Below, in pieces: positions 8,584 through 17,006 of a stretch of DNA of 64,000 nucleotides; position 1 is the stretch's first letter, and each line of letters opens with the position of its first letter. The notes beneath the pieces were generated by a model. That model searched no databases. It saw nothing but the letters and a program-made list of their open reading frames with translations, and was not told the origin of the DNA. A program made the position numbers and the translations under genes. The DNA comes from Xenorhabdus thuongxuanensis. GTDB lineage: Bacteria > Pseudomonadota > Gammaproteobacteria > Enterobacterales > Enterobacteriaceae. The stretch lies in the NCBI RefSeq assembly GCF_001908095.1, contig NZ_MKGR01000011.1, positions 53,546-117,545 on the forward strand. The letters are read 5' to 3'.

Positions 8584-9330
8584 GTGAAAAAAGTAACGAT
8601 CATTACTGGTGGTTCCCGTGGTATTGGCAAGGCTACGGCACTTTGTTTGGCAAAACAGGGGCACCATATCTGCATTGGCTATCGTAACCGTGAAGACAGT
8701 GCTTATGAAGTGTTGGATATGATCCGTGCCCTTGGGCAGTCAGCAATTGCGGTTCAGGTGGATATTGCGGATGAAAAACAAGTGATAACGTTGTTCCAAA
8801 GGGCTGAAAAAGAGTTGGGGTATATTTCTGGGTTAGTGAACAATGCTGGGATCTTAAAGCCTCAAGCTACCATTGAACAGTTAACGGCAGAGCGGTTAAA
8901 TGAAATTTTTGCCACTAATATCACAGGAGCCTTTCTCTGTGCGCGTGAAGCGGTTAAGAGAATGGCTTTGCGTCACGGTGGGCAAGGTGGAGTCATTGTC
9001 AATGTTTCATCTGCTGCCGCTAGATTGGGCTCTCCCCATGAATACGTTGATTATGCAGCATCGAAAGGTGCCATTGATACGCTGACAATTGGGTTGGCGC
9101 AAGAGGTGGCTGCACAGGGAATCAGGGTAAATGCTGTGCGTCCTGGATTCATTTACACCGAAATGCATGCCGATGGTGGGGAGCCTGGACGAATTGAAAG
9201 AATCAAAGATTTATTACCTATGAAACGGGGTGGACAGCCGGAAGAAGTTGCTCAGGCTATTGCATGGCTATTATCTGATGAAGCATCGTATGTTACAGGC
9301 AATTTTATTGATTTAGCTGGTGGGAAATAG
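8584..9330 (+). CDS. SDR-family oxidoreductase, YgfF-like
   Basis: A 248-residue classical short-chain dehydrogenase/reductase. It has the dinucleotide-binding GGSRGIGKA near residue 9, LVNNAGIL near 85, the active-site serine in VNVSSAAARLGSP, the YxxxK pair in YVDYAASKG, and a C-terminal ASYVTGNFIDLAGGK. The closest recalled relative is E. coli YgfF, annotated as a glucose-1-dehydrogenase-like SDR; the true substrate is unknown. The start is a GTG at 8584 with GGGGTGG upstream. It stands alone between two minus-strand genes. Confidence 0.85.
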   Translation: MKKVTIITGGSRGIGKATALCLAKQGHHICIGYRNREDSAYEVLDMIRALGQSAIAVQVDIADEKQVITLFQRAEKELGYISGLVNNAGILKPQATIEQLTAERLNEIFATNITGAFLCAREAVKRMALRHGGQGGVIVNVSSAAARLGSPHEYVDYAASKGAIDTLTIGLAQEVAAQGIRVNAVRPGFIYTEMHADGGEPGRIERIKDLLPMKRGGQPEEVAQAIAWLLSDEASYVTGNFIDLAGGK

Positions 9331-9457
9331 GTTATAGAGTTTGAAATGCCGTTTGAATAAGCGGGCATTTAATACCAGATAATCTTGAAAGCCGGAATTC
9401 TTCTTAATATTTTTCCGGCTAATTGATGGAAGGCTATTTTTGTAGTAACAATTGATT

Positions 9458-9808
9458 TTAAGCCAATATTTCCACCAACTTAGGTTTTAGAATAATCTTA
9501 CCAGGTTGCATTTCAATGTTAATAGGTTGTTCCACTAAATTGCTGATCGTTAGCCACTCCCCTGCAATATAAAGTTCACCATTTTCACGAATATTGTCGA
9601 TTCCTTGGTATGGGTTATTTTCCACTTCGTTGATTAATGTGGCTAAATCTGCGTTAGGATCAACAAGAGAAATAATAACGCCATTGGGAAACTGTGAGAT
9701 ATGAAATAATTCATTTGCGGTAAATCCCGCATCGCTGAGTGCACTGCCGTTCAGTATTAATTCTGGGGTATCAATGTCAGAATGACGAAATGAAACATGA
9801 AGGTTCAT
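9458..9808 (-). CDS. SymE-like (AbrB-fold) small protein, possibly with a duplicated domain
   Basis: The start is placed at 9808 (MNLHVSFRHSD) because AAGGA lies eight bases upstream; a longer frame opens at 9895. The 116-residue product has two similar halves: PELILNGSALSDAGFT...NGVIISLV and GELYIAGEWLTISNLV...PGKIILKP. Both resemble the L-x-G-x-W-L-x-x-A-G-F...G-x-I-x-L pattern of SymE-family proteins, which adopt an AbrB-like fold; E. coli SymE is an SOS-induced type I toxin. No antisense RNA gene was recognised beside it. Family assignment is by pattern and only moderately secure; function is unknown. Confidence 0.5.
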   Translation of the reverse strand: MNLHVSFRHSDIDTPELILNGSALSDAGFTANELFHISQFPNGVIISLVDPNADLATLINEVENNPYQGIDNIRENGELYIAGEWLTISNLVEQPINIEMQPGKIILKPKLVEILA

Positions 9809-10358
9809 TTGTACGTTCCTTGTGTTATGGATATACTGCGATACTCTATCAGCACTTCGCCCGCACTGCACCGCGAATTCATACGTGTTTTTCATCTAAA
9901 TAGCATTCATTGTTAATAATCGACATCTACCCTAGCGGTTAGTTGGCTAATATGCCATCGGTAATGTTGTTCTTTGCGAAGCAACTCGCAAAAAATGACT
10001 GGATATTTATCCATTTTGAAATGAATCTCTGAAGTTAGTACCAAAAGTTAGAACAAAAAATAACTCTTTAAATAATTATGCGATTTTCTGTTTTATTAAA
10101 GGGATGAATAAAATATTTTAGTCTTTGGTTTATTTGATAGTTTATATTTTTTATCCTATACCTCTTTATAAATATTGACATTATATGTCGTGAAAATGCC
10201 AAGGAGTTTTAAATAAGAGTGTTAAAATTAAACGCATTCCAGAACCTTGCCGAATTAAAATGGCAGAAATATTTGTATGGCAACCTCTATATTTCCAATG
10301 ATTAGTTTCTGACTCAGACTTTGGGAAATGAATTATAAATAAATAGGTAGGACAACAA
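9809..10358. other. Intergenic region between SymE-like gene and terD
   Basis: About 550 AT-rich bases, including the probable promoter of the SymE-like gene. No coding frame, repeat or RNA gene was recognised. Confidence 0.5.
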
Positions 10359-10394
10359 AAAAAGCCCTACCGATATTATCAAGCAGGGCTTTTA
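10359..10394 (-). terminator. Terminator of the ter operon, possibly bidirectional
   Basis: AAAAGCCCTAC and the later GCAGGGCTTTT form an eight- to nine-pair stem with A/T runs on both sides, about 60 bases beyond the terD stop. The flanking runs would let it work in either direction. Confidence 0.85.
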
Positions 10395-10452
10395 ATTTCA
10401 GTGCTCCGAATTCAATCTTTACACTGAAATGCCTAATTGAATAACACCCAAA

Positions 10453-11031
10453 TTAAGCAGCATTAATACCATACTGGGCACAAACAGAAGCCAGACCGCC
10501 AGCATAGCCTTGGCCTACTGCGCGGAATTTCCATTCTGCATTGTGGCGATACAGCTCACCGAATAGCATAGCGGTTTCGGTAGATGCATCTTCAGTCAGG
10601 TCATAGCGAGCGACTTCAACTTGTGTGTCATCGTTAACCAGACGGATGAAGGCACCGGAAACTTGACCGAAGCTCTGGCGACGAGCTTGTGCTTCATGGA
10701 TAGTCACTACAAACACCACTTTTTCTACATCAGCAGGAACTTGATCCAGTTTGATTTTTAGTGATTCGTCATCGCCATCCCCTTCACCTGTACGGTTGTC
10801 GCCAGTGTGCATGATGGAGCCGTCAGATGATTTCAGATTGTTGTAGAAAATGAAATCTGCATCACCACGAACTTTGCCGTTTGCTGCCAGCAGGAAAGCT
10901 GATGCATCGAGGTCAAAGTCTTGTCCGTCAGTTGCACGAGCATCCCAACCGAGACCGATCAGAACGTTTTTCATGCTTGGCGCTTCTTTGCTCAGAGAAA
11001 CATTACCGCCTTTAGAAAGAGATACACCCAT
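10453..11031 (-). CDS. terD: Tellurite/stress resistance protein TerD
   Basis: A 192-residue TerD-domain protein. The start [18 protein letters not shown], the block [23 protein letters not shown], the calcium-binding acidic loop [13 protein letters not shown] (near residue 76) and the C-terminal [24 protein letters not shown] are all typical of plasmid and chromosomal TerD. TerD-family proteins bind Ca2+ and are thought to act in a membrane-linked stress-sensing complex with TerB and TerC. It is the last gene of the terZABCD operon here; no terE or terF follows before the terminator. Confidence 0.95.
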   Translation of the reverse strand: MGVSLSKGGNVSLSKEAPSMKNVLIGLGWDARATDGQDFDLDASAFLLAANGKVRGDADFIFYNNLKSSDGSIMHTGDNRTGEGDGDDESLKIKLDQVPADVEKVVFVVTIHEAQARRQSFGQVSGAFIRLVNDDTQVEVARYDLTEDASTETAMLFGELYRHNAEWKFRAVGQGYAGGLASVCAQYGINAA

Positions 11032-11081
11032 TGTTATTTCCTCACTTATTACGTCGTGTTAGTTATCTAGATTTTACGGAA

Positions 11082-12110
11082 TTAGCTTGCGTTTTCTTTT
11101 TGTGGGAACAGCAGACTGGCAAGAATGCCGGCTGCCAGTACGCCAATTACCACAAATAAGCTGGTTGTGGCTGAAATCGAATAGCCGTGGTGGAATATGT
11201 GCTCAGAAGCATTTAGACCTAGTTTTATGGCAATAAAGAACAATAAAATGATCACTGCCTTTTCCAAATGCACCAGATACTTTTTCAATGCTTCAAGCAC
11301 AAAGTAGAGCGTGCGCAGACCCAAGATAGCAAACATCATAGCGCTGTACACAATTAATGGTTCCCGGCTGACTGCAATCACCGCAGGTACAGAGTCAAAG
11401 GCAAACATCACATCAGACAGCTCAACTACTGCCAGACACAGCATTAGAGGTGTAGCATAAAGTGCGGCTTTGCTCGCCCGACCTACTTTCACATCGGCGT
11501 TTTCTGGTTTAGCCAACTCCTCATCCACTTCCTTTTGGTTCAGTACAAAAGCATGGCTGCTCAATTTCGGCCAAATTGGGAAGAAACGCTTTACCAGACG
11601 GTAGGCAAGGTGCTGTGAATAGTCTTCTATTTTATCGTCATCATCACCGCTTTTCAGCATCATGACTGCTGTCCAGCCAACGATAACCGCAAATACGATC
11701 TCAACCCACGGCCCAAGCGCCAGCAGGCTTGTTCCAATGGCAACAAAAATACCACGGAAGACAATCGCGCCGATAATCCCCCAATACAAGACTCGGTGGC
11801 GATAGCGATCTGGTACGGCGAACCAAGAGAAAATCGCCATGATGACAAACAGGTTATCGACGGAAAGAACTTTTTCCAGTGCGTAGCCCGTTACAAACAG
11901 ACTCGCTGCTTCTGCGCCGTGATGGACATACAAGAAGCCCGCGAAAACAAAAGCAATTGCGACCCAGAAAATAGACCAAAGGGCGGCACTGCGCAGCGAA
12001 ATCGGCTTATCATGACGATGCATAAAGAGGTCGATAAAGAGCGCACCAACCGACAGAATTATAAATACAGCAACGGTTTCCATCGGAAAACCAATGTGCG
12101 TGGATACCAT
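11082..12110 (-). CDS. terC: Integral membrane protein TerC
   Basis: A 342-residue polytopic inner-membrane protein with about nine hydrophobic segments. It begins MVSTHIGFPMETV and carries the TerC-family acidic membrane motifs (FIDLFMHRHDKP, EKVLSVDNLFV, VELSDVMFAFDSVPAV). TerC-family proteins, including Alx, are linked to metal-ion (Mn2+) export and membrane protein metallation; in the ter operon TerC anchors the TerB/TerD complex. It lies between terB and terD with short gaps in the same operon. Length and sequence are ordinary for the family. Confidence 0.95.
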   Translation of the reverse strand: MVSTHIGFPMETVAVFIILSVGALFIDLFMHRHDKPISLRSAALWSIFWVAIAFVFAGFLYVHHGAEAASLFVTGYALEKVLSVDNLFVIMAIFSWFAVPDRYRHRVLYWGIIGAIVFRGIFVAIGTSLLALGPWVEIVFAVIVGWTAVMMLKSGDDDDKIEDYSQHLAYRLVKRFFPIWPKLSSHAFVLNQKEVDEELAKPENADVKVGRASKAALYATPLMLCLAVVELSDVMFAFDSVPAVIAVSREPLIVYSAMMFAILGLRTLYFVLEALKKYLVHLEKAVIILLFFIAIKLGLNASEHIFHHGYSISATTSLFVVIGVLAAGILASLLFPQKENAS

Positions 12111-12136
12111 GAAGTAAGCCTCTTAAATATCTGCGA

Positions 12137-12592
12137 TTACAGTTCGAAATCAGACGGTGCAAAGCCAAGGGCTAAGCAAATTTCACGGGCAGCCTGTTTT
12201 TCGTCGTTATCAAAGTCACCATCACTCTTAGCGACAGCAATCCCGACACGTAACGCGAGTTGCGCCGCTTCTGGCTGCTGTTTTAGAGCCAGGATGAATT
12301 TCATGGCTTCACCTTTGCCAATGTCATCATCAAACTCATAGCTGCTGACCAGTTTGTTAAAGAATTCGATAATCTCGGAGGTATCGAATACTTTCAGCTC
12401 AGGGGAGTTTTTGATGAACCCGATCATTTTCTGCTTTTCTTCTGCGCTGACACCATTACTTGCCATAGCAACGTGTGCACATACTGCTACTGTACCTTCC
12501 ATGAATTTTCTGTTCTTGAAGCGACTCACTTGGGTAGTGAGTTCTTCTCGGCCTGCATTGAATGCTGATTTGATTTTGTTTAAAAAGGACAT
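12137..12592 (-). CDS. terB: Tellurite resistance protein TerB
   Basis: A 151-residue, all-helical protein of the TerB family. It begins MSFLNKIKSAFNAGREELTTQV, has a conserved AVCAHVAMASNGVSAEEKQKM segment and a repeated acidic metal-binding signature, SDGDFDNDEKQAAREICLALGF. TerB binds divalent metal through these acidic residues and interacts with TerC at the membrane. It sits between terA and terC in the operon. Nothing unusual is seen. Confidence 0.95.
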   Translation of the reverse strand: MSFLNKIKSAFNAGREELTTQVSRFKNRKFMEGTVAVCAHVAMASNGVSAEEKQKMIGFIKNSPELKVFDTSEIIEFFNKLVSSYEFDDDIGKGEAMKFILALKQQPEAAQLALRVGIAVAKSDGDFDNDEKQAAREICLALGFAPSDFEL

Positions 12593-12623
12593 CAGTCCCT
12601 CCGCTTATTGGTAAAATAGAGAG

Positions 12624-13784
12624 TTATTTCTTGCCGGATGTCCAGCTAAAGCCCCATCCAAACGCTCTGTCCATCTCTTGATGTCCGCTGAAATATTGAT
12701 TGATGCGTTCTACTTTGATGGCGCCGTTTTCATTAACAAGGCGGGCAATGGCACACATACCTTTGCGGTTGTTGCCTTCTGTCATACGCGTTTCAATAGG
12801 GGGCTGGTCAGGGACATAAATTGTGACTATACCGTCGGTTTTGTCCCAGCTAGGCACGCCTTCGTAAATAAAGGCATAGATCAAAACTTCACGGATGTTC
12901 TTCCATTCAAACCCATTGACGTGGAGCCATTCACCGTCACGCACTTGACCGGTGCGATCATCGCCCTGTAATTCTACATACGGTTCATAACGGTAATCGC
13001 CAAAGCGATTTCCTAGTGCTTGTACAGCGTCTTTCTCTCCATCTTGTAGTCGGACGAATGCGCCGAGATCCAAATCCACGTTTTTGCTTGTACCGAACAT
13101 GCCTTGCAATAGGCCTCTTGAGGAGGAGGAATTTTGACTCCAGTTCAGATTGATGCGAATTTCACCGTAGTTGTCGCGTTTGCTAAGACTGATAGTTGGT
13201 TTTTCTTTGGTCAGAGAAACCTTACTCAAATTCACATTATTTGGAGCTGGTGTAGTGGATGTCGGAGCAGGTGTTGAGGTTGGCGCATCATCAATAATAT
13301 TCACGCCAAAATGTTCTGCCAGTGGTTTGAGTCCACCATTAAAGCCTTGGGCAATAAAGCGGAATTTCCATTCACCGTTGCGACGATACAGTTCGCCGAG
13401 GATCAAGGCAGCCTCTGGACGGTCTTGTACTTCAACATCTCCCTGCAAAATTACGCTGTTGTTCAGTTCGATCTGAATGGAAAGGTTGCGCAGATTGGAA
13501 ATCGTTTGGTTACCGTCGCAAGTTGCGGTGAACGCAACTTTCTGGACATTTTGACCCAATGCAGGCAAGTTGACGTTGAATGAAGTATTGATGTTACCGC
13601 CAGTCAGGCGAATGGTGTTGTCATCATTGACCGGCTGGCCGTAGAACACCATATCTGGATCACCCTTAACTTTGCCGTCTGAATACAGACGGAAAGCAGA
13701 AACATCAACGGTTGAACCCGATAGAACCCGCACAGTAAGCGTTTGATTGGGAACGGGGGCATTGCCCCCTGGTGTCAGATTCAT
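12624..13784 (-). CDS. terA: TerA, two-domain TerD-family protein
   Basis: A 386-residue protein with two TerD-like domains (about residues 1-165 and 190-386) joined by a proline/threonine-rich linker (PTSTPAPTSTTPAPN). Blocks include MNLTPGGNAPVPNQTLTVRV at the start and GEWLHVNGFEWKNIREVLIYAFIYEG and MDRAFGWGFSWTSGKK at the end. The acidic calcium loops of TerD are poorly kept, as in other TerA proteins. Its start codon overlaps the terZ stop (TAATG), giving translational coupling. It is part of the membrane-associated Ter stress module. Confidence 0.93.
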   Translation of the reverse strand: MNLTPGGNAPVPNQTLTVRVLSGSTVDVSAFRLYSDGKVKGDPDMVFYGQPVNDDNTIRLTGGNINTSFNVNLPALGQNVQKVAFTATCDGNQTISNLRNLSIQIELNNSVILQGDVEVQDRPEAALILGELYRRNGEWKFRFIAQGFNGGLKPLAEHFGVNIIDDAPTSTPAPTSTTPAPNNVNLSKVSLTKEKPTISLSKRDNYGEIRINLNWSQNSSSSRGLLQGMFGTSKNVDLDLGAFVRLQDGEKDAVQALGNRFGDYRYEPYVELQGDDRTGQVRDGEWLHVNGFEWKNIREVLIYAFIYEGVPSWDKTDGIVTIYVPDQPPIETRMTEGNNRKGMCAIARLVNENGAIKVERINQYFSGHQEMDRAFGWGFSWTSGKK

Positions 13785-14380
13785 TAGCGCACCACCGTCT
13801 CAACGATCTGCGGATACATCGCGTCAATGGTACGTCCAAGACAAGGAACGCCGTGTGCCGTGAAATCCCACTGACCACCGTTGCGACGTAAGGAAGAGAT
13901 GATAATGCCAGTGTGGGCGCCTTGCTCATTCAATTGATAGCGAGCAAGTTCTTTGCCGCTTTGGTCAACGACGCGGCAGAAGGCATTGTCAACGTCATTG
14001 AAGGTTTGCCCGCGGAAACTGTTAACAGTAAATGCAAGGTATTCAACATTGGTGGGAAGTTTGATTAGATCGACTCGGATAATCTCATCATCTCCATCAC
14101 CTTCCCCAGTCAGGTTATCGCCAGTGTGTTGTATAGAACCACATTTTGATTTCAGTTGGCCAAACCATACTGTATCGATGGCATTGCCAGATTCATCAAG
14201 CAGAATGCAGCTTGCATCTAGATCAATTTCGTCATTGCCCCCGCTGAATAAACTCGCCAGAAAGCCTTTCTTCTTGGTCACAGGATCCCATCCCAGACCA
14301 AAATCCACTTTAGCCAGTGATGCGCTCTGTTTAGCGAGCGAAACTGACTGATTTTTGCTTAACGAAACCATTAATGACAC
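13784..14380 (-). CDS. terZ: TerD-family protein TerZ, first gene of the ter operon
   Basis: A 198-residue TerD-domain protein. It opens with a repeated MVSLSKNQSVSLAKQSASLAK stretch, then VDFGLGWDPVTKKKGFLASLFSGG, DEIDLDASCILLDE, the acidic loop [13 protein letters not shown] and a C-terminal RNGGQWDFTAHGVPCLGRTI, matching TerZ. It is the promoter-proximal gene of terZABCD, transcribed leftward from the 328-base divergent region that contains three TCATAATATGA palindromes. It probably binds Ca2+ as TerD does. Confidence 0.94.
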   Translation of the reverse strand: MSLMVSLSKNQSVSLAKQSASLAKVDFGLGWDPVTKKKGFLASLFSGGNDEIDLDASCILLDESGNAIDTVWFGQLKSKCGSIQHTGDNLTGEGDGDDEIIRVDLIKLPTNVEYLAFTVNSFRGQTFNDVDNAFCRVVDQSGKELARYQLNEQGAHTGIIISSLRRNGGQWDFTAHGVPCLGRTIDAMYPQIVETVVR

Positions 14381-14426
14381 CTCTATTCTGTTCGTCGGTG
14401 AATTACGGTAATTTCACGTATTAAAA

Positions 14427-14596
14427 AATCATAATATGACAAATAGATAGCTTAAATCTGTCATATTATGATTCCCATAAACAGTATGTCTGGTTGTTAA
14501 CTGTATGATAGGAAACAATCTGTTTTCGTTTGATATGATTTCTTTTCCATGCGGAAAAGTCAAACAAATTTTGATCTAAAAAATCATAATATGATT
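14427..14596. promoter_or_regulatory. Divergent ter promoter region with three TCATAATATGA palindromes
   Basis: The 11-base palindrome TCATAATATGA occurs at 14429-14439, as its complement at 14461-14471 and again at 14584-14594. The first two sit inside a perfect 15-base inverted repeat (AATCATAATATGACA at 14427-14441 against 14459-14473), and the third extends to AATCATAATATGATT. The sites flank both the terZ and the PRTase-gene promoters. TerW, encoded at 18072, is the natural candidate regulator. Confidence 0.7.
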
Positions 14597-14708
14597 GACA
14601 TGTGCTTATTTGAAACTCTAGACTGCGACGTATATTTCACCGAATTAAAAACAAATGCTGAAAGTTACGTATTAGCTTAGGCTGAGATTTTTTTGAAAAG
14701 GCATCTCC

Positions 14709-15878
14709 ATGACAATGTTGAGTGGCATCAATGTTGATAAAAAACAAGCTGATAAAAAACGGGTTTACCAAAAAAAGTTAAATAGCGGAACATTGACGGT
14801 GACGGCATCGCGTGGCACAGCATCTCTGGAAACCCTGTTTGATATCGCTGAACGCCGTAATCCCAAAAGAGCATTCTTATTTGTCAGTAAGGTGTTGGGG
14901 CGACATATTCCGGTCAAGCCATCGATCATGCGTTCGATTTATCAACAATTATCTGAACGGTTTCCCACTAATCTTCCTGGCCCAGTCCTATATATTGGCA
15001 TGGCAGAAACGGCTGTTGGGCTAGCGGCAGGCGTATTTCAGGAAACGAAACACAAAGTCGATAAGCCAATATTTCTGACTTCGACACGCCATCCGGTTGA
15101 TGGGGATTTATTGTGTGAGTTTAAGGAAAATCACAGCCATGCTACGGATCATCTGATTTATTGGCCAGCAGAAAGCCGTCTGCGCCAACGGGTGGCAAAT
15201 GCCCGGACTCTGGTTTTGATTGATGATGAAGCAACCACGGGTAACACGTTCCTTAATTTGCTGGATGCACTACGTCATGCAGGGCTTGGGTATATTGAAC
15301 ATATTGTCACCGTGACATTGACGGACTGGAGTGGAAAGTCGGTTGTGAAACGCAGCCCATTGCCGGTTTCTGAGGTTTCCTTGCTCGAGGGGAATTGGCA
15401 GTGGGAAGCGGATATATCTGCCCCTGTACCGGTGATGCCTCAGGTCAATGTTACGGCTCGGGGAGAAATCAACATCATAGGTCAACAGAGCTGGGGACGG
15501 TTGGGATTAGATGAAATTCAGTGTGATATTGGCGCCGCAATCAATGCCAAAACAGGCGAAAACGTGTTGGTCTTGGGTTCCAGTGAATTTGTCTGGCAGC
15601 CGTTCCTGCTGGCTGAACGGCTTGAGCAGGAAGGGGTATCAGTGGTATTTGGTTCGACAACCCGCTCTCCTATCTCTTGCGGTCATGCCATCCAATCTGT
15701 TATGGCTTTTACGGATAATTATGGGCTTGGCATTCCGAATTTTCTCTATAATGTTGCGCACCAGAAATTTGATCGGATATTACTCTGTCTTGAAACCCCC
15801 AAAATGTCTGCTGATCCGGCGTTGATGGCGCAGCTTGCCCATATTTCTCCGATTGTCGAGATCGTTGGATATGATTAA
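14709..15878 (+). CDS. Ter-associated phosphoribosyltransferase with TRSP domain
   Basis: A 389-residue protein. The N-terminal half is a PRTase fold with the PRPP-binding loop VLIDDEATTGNTF near residues 170-182 and an upstream YIGMAETAVGLAAGVF block. The C-terminal half, with GENVLVLGSSEFVWQPFLLAERLEQEG and STTRSPISCGHAI, fits the TRSP domain fused to PRTases in Ter systems. These genes are proposed to make a nucleoside-like metabolite linked to Ter stress responses (comparative-genomics inference by others). It starts at 14709 with AAGG upstream and heads a rightward operon with the StiP and CitE-like genes, divergent from terZ. Confidence 0.85.
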   Translation: MTMLSGINVDKKQADKKRVYQKKLNSGTLTVTASRGTASLETLFDIAERRNPKRAFLFVSKVLGRHIPVKPSIMRSIYQQLSERFPTNLPGPVLYIGMAETAVGLAAGVFQETKHKVDKPIFLTSTRHPVDGDLLCEFKENHSHATDHLIYWPAESRLRQRVANARTLVLIDDEATTGNTFLNLLDALRHAGLGYIEHIVTVTLTDWSGKSVVKRSPLPVSEVSLLEGNWQWEADISAPVPVMPQVNVTARGEINIIGQQSWGRLGLDEIQCDIGAAINAKTGENVLVLGSSEFVWQPFLLAERLEQEGVSVVFGSTTRSPISCGHAIQSVMAFTDNYGLGIPNFLYNVAHQKFDRILLCLETPKMSADPALMAQLAHISPIVEIVGYD

Positions 15879-15926
15879 GCCAGTTTGCTGACACATTAAT
15901 GACTGCCTTATTTGGAGCTGTAAATA

Positions 15927-17006
15927 ATGAATAGCTTTCCCTCTTTCTCTGGGAGTTATGCTTCTGATGATGTTCAATTCCTGCTAAAACCCGTTCAAAT
16001 TGAGATGACGCCTGTAGATGTTAAGGAGCAGTTGATCCAGTCTGGCGCTCGCCATTATTCAGATATGTTAAGTCAGGAGCCAGAACCCACGTCTTATCAC
16101 CTTGAACTGTTTGATAAAGCACTTGGGCAAGGGGCGGTTCGGTTGGCGACGGAAGTTGTGATGCTCGCCAAAGCTCTGGTATCCCGCTTTGGGGATATGC
16201 CGATTGTATTGGTCAGTTTGGTCAGGGCTGGCGTTCCTTTGGGGGTGATGTTGCATCAAACGCTCAGGGAAATGGGCAAGCGTTCTTATCATTATGGTAT
16301 CAGCATTATTCGGGATCGTGGTATTGATAATACAGCGCTATCGTATATTGAGCAGAAACATGGAACGAATGGCGTGGTGTTTGTTGATGGCTGGACAGGC
16401 AAAGGTGCGATTACCACAGAATTGTCGCAATCTTTAGCGGGAAGAGAGGGGTATTCAGGTCTACCACGTCTGGTAGTATTGGCTGATCCTTGTGGCTGTT
16501 CGTGGTTGGCAGCCAGCGATGATGATTGGTTGATTCCTTTCGGTATTATGGGAGCGCCGGTATCGGGATTGATATCACGTTCGATCTGGTGTGAAGAAGG
16601 ATTGCACGGTTGTGTGCAGTGTGATCACCTGATCAAGTTTGAGTGCAGCCGTTTATTGGTAGATACTATTGCTGACTGTCGTGATCGATTGGGTTGGGCT
16701 GCGATACCAGAAGCGGCTTGGTTGCCGCAGGAAAAAACACTTTTGCAGCAATTGAGTAAAACGGTGATTTCCAATCTTGCTGAAAAATACCAGATTGACA
16801 GTATTAACCGTATTAAACCTGGGATTGCAGAAGCAACTCGTGCAGTATTACGACGTGTGCCAGAACATGTACTCGTGCGTTCCCAGGATGATCCTGATGT
16901 TGGCCTGTTAGTTCATTTGGCACGTCAGAAAAATGTGGTCATTACGGAAGTCGGTGATCTAATCGGTCAATATCGTGCTGTAACTATTATTAAGAAGGTG
17001 GTGTGA
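15927..17006 (+). CDS. StiP-family (putative cysteine protease) protein with C-terminal Pelota domain
   Basis: A 359-residue protein of the family annotated as cysteine protease StiP. It starts MNSFPSFSGSYASDDVQFLL, has LVSLVRAGVPLGVMLH and a PRTase-like loop GVVFVDGWTGKGAITTEL near residue 150, then LADPCGCSWLAASDDDWLIPFGIMGAPVSGL. The last 80 residues (RAVLRRVPEHVLVRS...GLLVHLARQKNVVITEVGDL) resemble the Pelota/L7Ae-type RNA-binding fold. It follows the PRTase gene by 48 bases and overlaps the CitE-like start (TGATG). Its biochemical activity is not established. Confidence 0.83.
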   Translation: MNSFPSFSGSYASDDVQFLLKPVQIEMTPVDVKEQLIQSGARHYSDMLSQEPEPTSYHLELFDKALGQGAVRLATEVVMLAKALVSRFGDMPIVLVSLVRAGVPLGVMLHQTLREMGKRSYHYGISIIRDRGIDNTALSYIEQKHGTNGVVFVDGWTGKGAITTELSQSLAGREGYSGLPRLVVLADPCGCSWLAASDDDWLIPFGIMGAPVSGLISRSIWCEEGLHGCVQCDHLIKFECSRLLVDTIADCRDRLGWAAIPEAAWLPQEKTLLQQLSKTVISNLAEKYQIDSINRIKPGIAEATRAVLRRVPEHVLVRSQDDPDVGLLVHLARQKNVVITEVGDLIGQYRAVTIIKKVV

